Source: Sva-07 sp963752815
GTDB taxonomy: Bacteria > Actinomycetota > Acidimicrobiia > Acidimicrobiales > Ilumatobacteraceae
Direction: 5' to 3'
Length of the DNA stretch: 64,000 nt
Assembly: GCA_963752815.1 (NCBI GenBank)
Contig: CAVVZI010000010.1
Span: forward strand, 1 to 64,000
Both the position numbers and the translations under genes were made by a program. This document shows, piece by piece, positions 16,585 to 24,879 of this stretch. Position 1 is the stretch's first letter. Each line of letters begins with the position of its first letter. Below the pieces are notes generated by a model. It ran no database searches and was not told where the DNA came from. It saw nothing but the letters and a program-made list of their open reading frames with translations.

Positions 16585-18642
16585 ATGACGATCACATCAT
16601 CCGAGCCGCGCGCCGCGCCGGTCGCGCCGGCCGATCCACCGGCGTGGCAGCACGTGGCGGCGCTCGACGGGCTGCGCGCGCTCGCCGTCGTCGCTGTGCT
16701 CTTGTTCCACGGTGGATATCTGCAGGGCGGCTTCCTCGGCGTCGATCTGTTCTTCGCGCTGTCCGGGTTCCTGATCACGTCGCTGTTGATCCGCGACGCC
16801 GGGACCGCCGGCGGCGTGCGACTCACCGCGTTCTGGGGCCGCCGGTTCCGTCGACTGCTCCCGGCGGTGTTGACGCTGATCGTGATCGTCGCTTTGTGGT
16901 CGTGGCTGTTCGGGAGCCTGGCCGACCTGGCCGGTGTCGAGGGCGACGGTCCGTGGGCGTTGTTCTACGGCGCCAACTGGCACTTCATCGCGCAGTCGGG
17001 CGGGTACTGGGAATCGTTCACCCAGCCGTCGATGTTCGACCACCTCTGGAGCCTGGCGATCGAGGAGCAGTTCTATCTCCTCTGGCCGCTCGCCGTCGTG
17101 GCGATCTGGCGCTGGTCGCGGCGGCCGGTCCGCACGCTGGCGGTCGTCTCGAGCGTGGCGATCGGTCTGTCGTTCGTGGCGATGGTGCTCCTCTACCACG
17201 GTGGCGAACCGACCCGCGTCTACATGGGCACCGACACCCGGGCCGCGTCATTGCTCGTCGGTGCGCTCGCCGCGACCGAACCGGCTCGCCGGCTCGCACG
17301 GCGTGCGTGCGCAGCGCTCGGGGATCGTCTGGGCCTCGTGTTGGTGTTGCTCGCCGGGCTCGTCGCGTGGTCGTGGGTCGCCGTCGACGGTGCCAGTTCG
17401 GGGATGCTCTATCGAGGTGGTCTGCTCGCCCACTCGATGGCGTGCGCCGTGGTCATCTCGCTGGTCGTCGCCGCCGAACGCGGCTGGTTCGTGCGGGGTC
17501 TCGGCTGGCGGCCGCTGGCGTGGATCGGCGTGCTCTCGTACGGGCTGTACCTGTGGCACTGGCCGGTCTACGTCGTGCTCAGTCCCGACCGGATGGGGTT
17601 CGACGGGGTGACACTGCTCGGGATCCGCATCCTCGTGTCGCTGGCGCTCGCGTACGCCTCGTACCGGTTGATCGAGGGCCCGGTGCGGCATCGCGCCATG
17701 TGGGCTCGTGGCCGGTCGGGTGTCGTCGTACTGGTGACCGTCGTCATCGGTGTGGTCCTGCTGCTCCGAGCACTGCCCGATCCCAGCGGTCAGGTCGCCG
17801 AGTTCGATCCATCGGCCATCGCGGCCGCCGCACCGCTCGCGCTCGACACGCCTGGCACCGCGCCGGCCACGAGCCTGCCGACCCGCCGACCGGCCCCGAC
17901 GGACGCCGCGGTCGAGCAGGCAGCGGCGCCGCCGGCCCGGACCGTCCCACCGACGACAGCCATTCCGGTGCCGCGCCAGGAGATCCACTCCGTCATGTGG
18001 GCGGGCGACTCGGTGTCGTACGACCTCGCGCCGGCGGTGGTCGCATCGTTGACCGCCGCGGGTCTCGATGTCGACACGTACGCCTCGTACTTCGGACTCC
18101 GGTTGATCGCCGACGGGACACAGCACCCCCTCGCCGAGCTCATCCCGCAACAGGCCGCAAAGATCAGACCCGAGGTCGTGCTGATGCAGGTCTCGCTGTG
18201 GGACATCTCGGCCGACGACGACACCTACCGCGCCGCGCTGGAGCAGCTTGCCGGCGAACTGAACTTTCTCGGCTCCTCGCTGGTGTTGGTGGCCGCCCCG
18301 CCGACCGGGAGGCACGACTTGAACGACGGGGCGACGCGATTGTTCGGCGTGGCGACCGAACTCGCAGCGCGGAGCGCAACCGACAACATCGAGGTCATCG
18401 ACTTCGGCACCCAATGGCACGAGGGCGCGATCGACTTCGACGACGACGGCATCCCCGAACGCAAGCGCGACGACACGCACGTGTGCCCCTCCGGCGCCGC
18501 TCGCTTCGGCGTCTGGCTCACGCAGGCGCTCGACGATCGCTACGACGGTCTTACGCCAGGCGATCCGTTCGCCTGGGCGGCCGGTTCGTGGACCGGCGAT
18601 CCCCGCTACGACGATCCGGTCGGCGCCTGCGCTCGACTCTGA
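16585..18642 (+). CDS. Acyltransferase 3 (OafA/YrhL type) with extracytoplasmic SGNH domain
   Basis: Membrane O-acyltransferase, likely acetylating an envelope or exported glycan. 685 aa. The N-terminal acyltransferase-3 domain (about 25-390) starts with LDGLRALAVVAVLLFH, then GGFLGVDLFFALSGFLIT, WGRRFRRLLPA and HLWSLAIEEQFYLLWPLA, with about ten membrane spans. A Pro/Thr/Ala linker (about 420-465) leads to an SGNH/GDSL-like domain: MWAGDSVSYDLAP (nucleophile Ser), LMQVSLWD and the DDTHVCPSG block supplying Asp/His. ATG 16585. This two-domain build is known for OafA- and OatA-like enzymes that relay acyl groups across the membrane. Partner glycan unknown. Confidence 0.88.
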   Translation: MTITSSEPRAAPVAPADPPAWQHVAALDGLRALAVVAVLLFHGGYLQGGFLGVDLFFALSGFLITSLLIRDAGTAGGVRLTAFWGRRFRRLLPAVLTLIVIVALWSWLFGSLADLAGVEGDGPWALFYGANWHFIAQSGGYWESFTQPSMFDHLWSLAIEEQFYLLWPLAVVAIWRWSRRPVRTLAVVSSVAIGLSFVAMVLLYHGGEPTRVYMGTDTRAASLLVGALAATEPARRLARRACAALGDRLGLVLVLLAGLVAWSWVAVDGASSGMLYRGGLLAHSMACAVVISLVVAAERGWFVRGLGWRPLAWIGVLSYGLYLWHWPVYVVLSPDRMGFDGVTLLGIRILVSLALAYASYRLIEGPVRHRAMWARGRSGVVVLVTVVIGVVLLLRALPDPSGQVAEFDPSAIAAAAPLALDTPGTAPATSLPTRRPAPTDAAVEQAAAPPARTVPPTTAIPVPRQEIHSVMWAGDSVSYDLAPAVVASLTAAGLDVDTYASYFGLRLIADGTQHPLAELIPQQAAKIRPEVVLMQVSLWDISADDDTYRAALEQLAGELNFLGSSLVLVAAPPTGRHDLNDGATRLFGVATELAARSATDNIEVIDFGTQWHEGAIDFDDDGIPERKRDDTHVCPSGAARFGVWLTQALDDRYDGLTPGDPFAWAAGSWTGDPRYDDPVGACARL

Positions 18643-18661
18643 CGGTCCGTATCATCGACTT

Positions 18662-19066
18662 GTGAAGATCGGACAGGTGGCCGAGCAGATCGGGGTGTCG
18701 ACGGCGACGATCCGCTACTACGAGTCGATCGGGCTGATCGACGAACCCGGCCGCACTCCTGCGGGCTACCGCGACTACGACGACGTCGCCGTCGATCGGC
18801 TGCGGTTCGTGCGCGATGCCCAGGCCACGGGTCTGAGCCTGGTGGAGATCGGATCGGTGTTGGAGATGAAGTCGGCCGGGGCGCGGACCTGCACCCACAC
18901 GACGGCGTTGCTGCAACGCCACCTCGACGAGATCGACGTCCAGATCGAGCGACTGGTCGGCGCCCGTCGCGAGCTGGCGGAGCTGGCCGAACGGGCCCGC
19001 ACCCTCGACCCTGCGGCCTGCACCGACCCCAACCGCTGCCAGGTGATCACCCCGACCGACGCTTGA
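18662..19066 (+). CDS. MerR-family metal-responsive activator
   Basis: DNA-binding regulator that untwists a long-spacer promoter on metal binding. Winged-helix HTH at residues 1-70 (MKIGQVAEQIGVSTATIRYYE), long dimerisation helix (about 80-115), then a C-terminal metal loop. Cysteines are at 77, 120 and 126. In the family a Cys near 77-82 marks divalent sensors (ZntR, CadR, MerR), whereas Cu(I) CueR has Ser there. The pattern therefore looks divalent, although the neighbour is a Cu-type ATPase. GTG 18662. It ends 61 nt before the ATPase gene, whose promoter shows MerR-type geometry. Confidence 0.88.
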   Translation: MKIGQVAEQIGVSTATIRYYESIGLIDEPGRTPAGYRDYDDVAVDRLRFVRDAQATGLSLVEIGSVLEMKSAGARTCTHTTALLQRHLDEIDVQIERLVGARRELAELAERARTLDPAACTDPNRCQVITPTDA

Positions 19067-19089
19067 ACCGCACGTCTTGCCCTGACGTC

Positions 19090-19121
19090 TTGACCTTGAA
19101 GCCGACTTGAAGGAATAGACT
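19090..19121 (+). promoter_or_regulatory. MerR-type promoter of the copper ATPase gene
   Basis: TTGACC (19090-19095) and TAGACT (19116-19121) are separated by 20 nt, the overlong spacing that MerR proteins correct. An imperfect dyad (19094-19113, ccttgaagcc with gacttgaagg, 8 of 10 positions matching) lies in the spacer, where MerR operators sit. The ATPase start is 6 nt after the -10 element, suggesting a short or leaderless mRNA. Confidence 0.7.
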
Positions 19122-19127
19122 GCCCGC

Positions 19128-21270
19128 ATGGCCACCGAACTCCTGCGCAGCGACATCGCCGTCGAGGGGATGACGTGCGCGTCGTGTGCGGCGCGGATCC
19201 AACGCTCGCTCGCTGATCTCGACGGGGTCGACGACGCGCTGGTGAACTTCGCCAACGGGCGCGCCGTCGTGATGCACGACGGACGCGCCGACGACCGTCG
19301 ATTCCGCGAGACCATCGAACAACTCGGTTACCAGGCGCCGTACGAACCGGATCACGACGGCGCCGAACGACGCCGGGAGGAGGACCTCCGGCGGCGACTC
19401 GTCGTGGCCGTGGTGCTCGGCGTGCCGGTGACGTTGATCTCGATGGTTCCCGGTCTGCGGTTCACCGGCTGGGAATGGGTGGTCGCGGCCCTCGCCACGC
19501 CGGTCGTGTTCTGGTGCGGTTGGACGTTCCACCGCGCCACGTGGATGAACCTCCGTCACGGCTCGACCACGATGGACACGCTCGTGTCGATGGGCACGCT
19601 GGCGGCCTGGACCTGGTCGACCGTGGTCCTCCTCGGCGGCGACGACGGGATGCATCTGTACTACGAGACCGCCGTCGTGATCGTGGCGCTGATCCTGCTC
19701 GGCAAGTGGCTCGAGTCGCGGGCCAAGCGCCGATCGGGCGACGCGATCAGGGCTCTGGCCGATCTCGGGGCCAAGACGGCGCGACTCGAGGACGGCTCGG
19801 AGATCGCGCTCGACGACGTCGAGGTCGGCATGCGCTTCGTGGTCCGGCCGGGGGAGAAGGTCGCCACCGACGGCACGATCGTCGAGGGACACTCGGCGAT
19901 CGACGCGTCGATGGTCACCGGCGAACCGATGCCGGTCGAGGTCGGTCCCGGCGACGAGGTGATCGGCGCCACCGTCAACACGAGTGGTGCCCTGGTGGTC
20001 GAGGCGACCCGGGTCGGTTCCGACACCGCGCTCGCCCAGATCATCCGGCTCGTCGACGCGGCGCAGGGCAGCCGGGCCGACGTGCAACGCCTCGCCGACC
20101 GCGTGTCCGCGGTCTTCGTGCCCGTGGCGATCGGTATCGCGGCGCTGACACTCGTGGCCTGGCTGGTCACGGGCCACGGCGCCGACGAGGCGTTCACGGC
20201 CGCCGTCGCCGTGCTGGTCATCGCCTGTCCGTGTGCGCTCGGCCTGGCGACGCCGATGGCGATCATGGTCGGCACCGGACGGGCCGCGCAGCTCGGGGTG
20301 ATCATCAAGGGCGGTGAGGTGCTCGAGGACACCCGGCAGATCGACACGATCGTGCTCGACAAGACCGGGACGATCACGCAGGGCCGCATGTCGGTCGTCG
20401 AGGTGGTGGCGCCCGACGGAGATCGTGAAGCACTGCTCGCGCTGGCGGCCGCGGCGGAAGACCGTTCGGAGCATCCGATCGGGGCGGCGATCGTCGCCGC
20501 CGTGCCGGCTGACCGGGAGCGGCGCGGTGGGGCGTTCCGCTCCGAGGCCGGAGTCGGTGTGGTGGCCGACGTCGACGGCGTCGAGGTCAGGGTCGGCCGC
20601 CGACAGCTCTTCACCGAGGTGCCCGCCGCCGTCGAGTCGGCGGCGACCGCGGCCGAAGCCGGGGGCAACACGGTCGTCCTCGTCGGGAGGTGTGGTCGAG
20701 CCGAGGCGGCGATCGTCGTCGCCGACGCGATCAAGGCGACGTCGGCCGAGGCGATCAGCGCCTTCCACGACCTGGGCCTCTCGGTCACGATGCTCACGGG
20801 CGACAACGAGCGCACCGCGCAGCGGGTCGCCGCTGACGTGGGCATCGATCACGTGGTCGCCGGGGTGCTGCCGGCCCAGAAGGCGACTGGAGATCGAACG
20901 GCTGCAGACGGGTGGTCGACGCGTCGCGATGGTGGGCGACGGGGTCAACGACGCGCCCGCGTTGGCGCAAGCCGACCTCGGCATCGCCATCGGCACGGGC
21001 GCCGACGTGGCCATCGAAGCGTCGGACATCACGATCGTGTCGGGCGACCTGTCCGCCGCGGCCGACGCGATCGCCCTCGCCCGCCGCACCCTCTCCACGA
21101 TCAAGGGCAACCTGTTCTGGGCGTTCGCCTACAACATCGCCGCGATCCCGCTCGCCGCTCTCGGATTCCTCGACCCGATGATCGCCGCCGGGGCGATGGC
21201 GTTCTCCTCGGTGTTCGTCGTGACCAACAGCATGCGACTGCGACGCTTCGCCGGCTACCGCGCCGGGTAG
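19128..21270 (+). CDS. copA: P1B-type copper-exporting ATPase (one frameshift)
   Basis: Inner-membrane Cu(I) efflux pump. N-terminal heavy-metal-associated domain with GMTCASC (about residue 14); membrane helix motif CPCALGLATP; phosphorylation site DKTGTIT; SEHPIG (HP motif); hinge GDGVNDAPAL. The last two helices carry AYNIAAIP and MAFSS, matching the Cu(I)-class (P1B-1) signatures. The frame shifts near 20888, where one extra base breaks KATEIERLQ between the MLTGDNERT and GDGVNDAP motifs; with it removed the protein is about 713 aa, normal. ATG 19128. Paired with the MerR regulator just upstream. Confidence 0.9.
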
Positions 21271-21317
21271 CTCGCCACCGTGCACAGCAGGTCGCCGAGC
21301 GGTGACAGGATGAGCCG

Positions 21318-22745
21318 ATGCAGACGCAATTGCTGATCGGCGGCGAGTGGCTCGGCGGAACCGGCGGTGGCGAGATCGAGGTGGAGAACCCGGCCACCGA
21401 GGCGGTGATCACGAGCGTTGCCGCGGGAACGCCCGCCGATGCGACGGCCGCGTGCGACGCGGCGGCGGAGGCCCAGCCGGCGTGGGCGGCCGCTGCTCCC
21501 CGCGAGCGCGGCGAGATCCTGCGGGCGAGCTGGCAGAACCTGATCGATCACACCGACGAACTGGCCGAGCTGATCACCGCGGAGCACGGCAAGCCGCTGG
21601 CCGACTCGCGCGCCGAGGTGGCGTATTCGGCCGAGTTCTTCCGCTGGAACGCCGAGGAGGCGGTGCGCATCCACGGGACCCTCGGGTGGGCGCCGTCGGG
21701 TGCCAACCGGATCGTCGTGCACCATCCGCCGGTCGGCGTGGTCGTGATCGTCACGCCGTGGAACTTCCCCGCGGCGATGATCACCCGCAAACTCGCCCCG
21801 GCGCTCGCCGCGGGCAACACGGTGGTGATCAAGCCGCCGGCACTCACGCCGCTCACGGCGCTGCGGATCGGTGAGCTGCTCCACGAGGCCGGACTGCCCG
21901 CGGGCGCGGTGAACATCGTGCCGACGAAGTCGTCGGGTGACTGGTTCGACGCGGCCGTCGATCATCCGGCGACGCGGATGGTGTCGTTCACCGGCTCGAC
22001 CGAGGTCGGCATCACCCTGCTCAAGCGGGCGGCCGATCGGGTGCTGAAACACGTGATGGAACTCGGTGGGAACGCGCCGTTCATCGTGTTCGACGACGCC
22101 GACATCGACGCCGCCGTCGAGGGCGCGATGGTGGCCAAGATGCGGCACTCGGCGGAGACGTGCACCGCCGCGAACCGGTTCTTCGTGCACGACGCGGTGG
22201 CCGACGAGTTCAACGCGAAGTTCGCGGCGGCGATGGGTGCCGTGAAGATCGGCAACGGCATGGATGCCGGCGTCACGTGCGGGCCGATGATCAACGCCGC
22301 GGCGATCGACTCGATCGACGAGTTGGTGAGTGGCGCGGTCGACGGCGGCGCGACCGTGACCACCGGCGGGCACCGAGGCAAGGGTGCCGGCTACTTCTAC
22401 GAGGCGACGGTGCTCGACCACGTCGCCGCCGACGCCGAGATCACCGGGCACGAGATCTTCGGTCCGGTCGCGCCGATCATCCGCTTCGACGACACCGACG
22501 CCATGATCACCCAGGCGAACAACACCGAGATGGGCCTCACCGGCTACGTGTACACCCGCGATCTCGCCCGTGGTCTGAGCGTCAGCGAGCGCATCCAGGC
22601 CGGGATGATCGGTCTCAACCGTGGCGCCGTGTCCGACCCGGCCGCGCCGTTCGGTGGCATGAAACAGTCGGGCCTCGGCCGCGAGGGCGCGAGCGACGGC
22701 ATCTACGAGTTCTGCGAAACCCAGTACATCGCCACCAACTGGTGA
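21318..22745 (+). CDS. Succinate-semialdehyde-type aldehyde dehydrogenase
   Basis: NAD(P)-dependent oxidation of an aldehyde to an acid; sequence is closest in pattern to GabD. 475 aa. Motifs: VIVTPWNFPAAMITRKLAPALAAG, VSFTGSTEVG, catalytic Glu in MELGGNAPFIVFDDAD, catalytic Cys in ETCTAANRFFV and GLNRGAVSDPAAPFGGMKQSGLGREG near the C-terminus. ATG 21318. Stand-alone gene 47 nt after copA on the same strand. Substrate is inferred from family only; other small aldehydes are possible. Confidence 0.88.
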   Translation: MQTQLLIGGEWLGGTGGGEIEVENPATEAVITSVAAGTPADATAACDAAAEAQPAWAAAAPRERGEILRASWQNLIDHTDELAELITAEHGKPLADSRAEVAYSAEFFRWNAEEAVRIHGTLGWAPSGANRIVVHHPPVGVVVIVTPWNFPAAMITRKLAPALAAGNTVVIKPPALTPLTALRIGELLHEAGLPAGAVNIVPTKSSGDWFDAAVDHPATRMVSFTGSTEVGITLLKRAADRVLKHVMELGGNAPFIVFDDADIDAAVEGAMVAKMRHSAETCTAANRFFVHDAVADEFNAKFAAAMGAVKIGNGMDAGVTCGPMINAAAIDSIDELVSGAVDGGATVTTGGHRGKGAGYFYEATVLDHVAADAEITGHEIFGPVAPIIRFDDTDAMITQANNTEMGLTGYVYTRDLARGLSVSERIQAGMIGLNRGAVSDPAAPFGGMKQSGLGREGASDGIYEFCETQYIATNW

Positions 22746-22755
22746 ACCTGTCGCG

Positions 22756-22822
22756 TGGGGTCAGGCACCGCGCAACAGCTGCGGGGCTTCGCCGGTCAGT
22801 TGTTGCGCGGAGCCTGACCCCA
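22756..22822. repeat. Long imperfect inverted repeat, GCCTGACCCC family
   Basis: Arms of 26 nt (22756-22781 and 22797-22822) match at 24 of 26 positions with a 15-nt loop. The outer ends are GGGGTCAGGC and GCCTGACCCC, the motif also present in the hairpins at 6246-6269 and 23491-23525. It follows the aldehyde dehydrogenase stop. Probably a terminator built from a small dispersed palindromic repeat. Confidence 0.6.
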
Positions 22823-22836
22823 AGCAGACTGCGGCG

Positions 22837-23488
22837 ATGAACGTGACCGACGCCGTGAACGCTCGCCGCTCGATCCGCGCCTTCCGTGCCGGACCCGGTC
22901 GACGACGAGACGATCGCCCGCCTGCTCACGGTGGCGTCGCGGTCACCGTCGGGCGGCAATGTCCAACCGTGGCGCATCTACGTGGTGAACGGTGCGTCGA
23001 TGACGCGCTTTCGGGCGTTCCTCCAGGATCGGCCACCGGGGGCGGCGGCATACGACATCTACCCGCAGGGCCTGACCGAGCCGTACCGCTCGTCGAGGTT
23101 CAAGATCGGGGAGGACATGTACGCCACTCTCGGGATCGCCCGCGAGGACAAGCCCGCACGGTTCGCCCAGTTCGCCAAGAACCTCGAATTCTTCGGAGCA
23201 CCGGCCGCCCTCTTCTGTTTCGTCGACCGGCAGATGGGCCCGCCGCAGTGGTCGGACCTCGGCATGTTCCTCCAGACGTTCATGCTGCTCGCTCAGGAAG
23301 CGGGCCTCGACACGTGTCCGCAGGAGGCCTGGGCGGTGCACGAAGCGGCGGTGAGCGAGTTCGTCGGGGCGCCGGAGGAGCAGCGGATCTTCTGCGGCGT
23401 GGCGATCGGGCACGCCGATCGGGACCATCCGATCAACTCGCTCGTCTCCGATCGCGAGCCGCTCGAGGTGTTCGCCCGCTTCGTCTGA
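22837..23488 (+). CDS. Nitroreductase-family flavoprotein (one frameshift)
   Basis: FMN-dependent NAD(P)H oxidoreductase acting on nitro compounds, quinones or related substrates. The N-terminus MNVTDAVNARRSIRAF is the family's start. After one extra base near 22891 the frame continues DPVDDETIARLL, SRSPSGGNVQPWRIYVV (FMN binding), DLGMFLQTFMLLAQEAGLDTCPQ and the C-terminal IFCGVAIGHADRDHPINSL. Corrected length is about 217 aa, normal. The start codon lies 14 nt after the inverted repeat. A hairpin follows the stop, shared with the convergent peptidase gene. Confidence 0.85.
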
Positions 23489-23490
23489 AC

Positions 23491-23525
23491 GTGAAACGCC
23501 CGGTGCCTGACCCCAGGCGTTTCAG
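23491..23525. terminator. Hairpin between convergent genes, GCCTGACCCC family
   Basis: Stem TGAAACGCC (23492-23500) with its exact complement at 23516-23524, enclosing a GCCTGACCCC core, between the stops of the nitroreductase and peptidase genes. Positions 23505-23525 repeat exactly the 21 nt at 6249-6269. Likely bidirectional terminator and member of a small repeat family. Confidence 0.6.
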
Positions 23526-24436
23526 CCTTCGACGCCGATGGTCCGGATGGCGTCGGCGTGCAGTGCGGCATCCTCGGGCGACAGCGTCGGGCCCAGTTCG
23601 ACGATGAAGGCCACACCATCCTGGTCGGCGAGCGCGTGGCGGGCCCACGTCGCGGCGATGCCGGTGTAGGTGCCGCCCGAGATCCCGCCCATCGGCCAGT
23701 TGGTCAACTCGGCGTAGCGCTGCCTGATCCGACCTTCGCGACCCTTCGCCGGGCTGATCACGAACAGGTCCTGGTGGTACCAGATCGTGATGTCTGGGCG
23801 GAGCTGCTCGACCAGGTTCACGATGGCCTGCGTCTCGGGCTCGCTGGCGGGTCCCGTACCGGCGTACTCACTGTCGCCGGGCACCCCGATCGGACCCCAC
23901 GAATCGGGGAAGTTCCGGTTGAGATCGACGCCGTTCGCGTTCTGGCGGACCTGCGCGGCCTGACCGTCGGGGTTCATCGAGTCGACCACCCACAGCTCGA
24001 CGCCGTCCGGGACGGGTTCGGAGCGCAGGTCGTCGAGGATCGCGCTGCCCGCGTCCTCGTCGCCGTGGATCACCCCGATCACGAGCACCCGTCTCCCGCC
24101 GGGAGTTCCGAACCGCTCGGCGACGATCGGCCGACCCTCGACCGATCGTCCGAGCCCCACGACCGCGGCGTCGAAGTCGAGCGGACCGGGCGAGTCGGGG
24201 ATTGCGATCGTCGTCGTCGTGGTACTGCTCGACGTGGTCGTGGTGCTCGTGCTGGTGGTGCTCGTCGAGGTGCTCGGTGGCGCCGCGAGCGCCGCGGTCG
24301 TGGTCGTGACTGCGTCCGGTGCGCTGACCGGCTCGCTGCTCGCGCCGTCGGACGCGCAGGCCGCAAGTACCGCCGTCACGATGAAGGTCGCCACGGCGCT
24401 CGGCACGAGTTGGCGGACCCCGGTTCGACCTCGCAT
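23522..24436 (-). CDS. M14-family zinc carboxypeptidase-like lipoprotein
   Basis: Exported peptidase, probably trimming peptides or peptidoglycan stems at the cell surface. Lipoprotein signal with lipobox LAAC (about residues 10-27), then a Ser/Thr-rich linker (about 43-78) typical of surface lipoproteins. The M14 catalytic domain keeps zinc ligands in GVIHGDEDAG, SMNPDG, NGVDLNRNFPDSWG (substrate arginine/asparagine region), a YHQ histidine, and the catalytic Glu in AFIVELG near residue 284. 304 aa, ATG 24436. Eight nt separate it from the DUF2237 gene stop, so both may share a transcript. Confidence 0.85.
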   Translation of the reverse strand: MRGRTGVRQLVPSAVATFIVTAVLAACASDGASSEPVSAPDAVTTTTAALAAPPSTSTSTTSTSTTTTSSSTTTTTIAIPDSPGPLDFDAAVVGLGRSVEGRPIVAERFGTPGGRRVLVIGVIHGDEDAGSAILDDLRSEPVPDGVELWVVDSMNPDGQAAQVRQNANGVDLNRNFPDSWGPIGVPGDSEYAGTGPASEPETQAIVNLVEQLRPDITIWYHQDLFVISPAKGREGRIRQRYAELTNWPMGGISGGTYTGIAATWARHALADQDGVAFIVELGPTLSPEDAALHADAIRTIGVEG

Positions 24437-24443
24437 CGCGGCG

Positions 24444-24809
24444 TTACGGGGTGATCGCGTGGGCGCGCAGGTCCGCGAGATCGATGTACTCGAGGGTCGA
24501 CATGTGCGTCGACTCGATCACCACCGGGCACGCCCTCCCGGCCTCGAGCGCCTCCCTCCACCGATCGGCGCACACGCACCACTGGTCACCCTCGGTCAAC
24601 CCGGCGAAGCCGTATTCGGGCATCGGCGTGGACAGGTCGTTGCCCTGTTCCTTGGAGAACGCCAGGAAGTCGTCGGTGACGCGGCAGCAGACGGTGTGCA
24701 TTCCGGGGTCGTCACCGCGGTTCTCGCAGCACCCCGAGCGGTAGAAGCCGGTGACCGGATCGAACGAGCACGGCTGGAGTTCGGTGCCGAGCACGTTCAA
24801 CTGCGTCAT
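24444..24809 (-). CDS. DUF2237 family protein
   Basis: Small cysteine-rich cytosolic protein of unknown function (121 aa). The family pattern is clear: NVLGTELQPCSFDPVTGFYRSGCC, HTVCCRVTDDFLAFSK, GDQWCVCADRWREAL and a closing LRAHAITP. Conserved paired cysteines (GCC, VCC, CVC) suggest metal or redox chemistry, but no activity is established. ATG 24809. It is divergent from the NAD-GDH gene, with about 70 nt between starts. Confidence 0.85.
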   Translation of the reverse strand: MTQLNVLGTELQPCSFDPVTGFYRSGCCENRGDDPGMHTVCCRVTDDFLAFSKEQGNDLSTPMPEYGFAGLTEGDQWCVCADRWREALEAGRACPVVIESTHMSTLEYIDLADLRAHAITP

Positions 24810-24879
24810 CGCCCCATCCTGCCAGGCCGCCGAGCCGGTTTGACGCTACGGTGAGTCGGAAGAGGGAGGGCACAACGAC

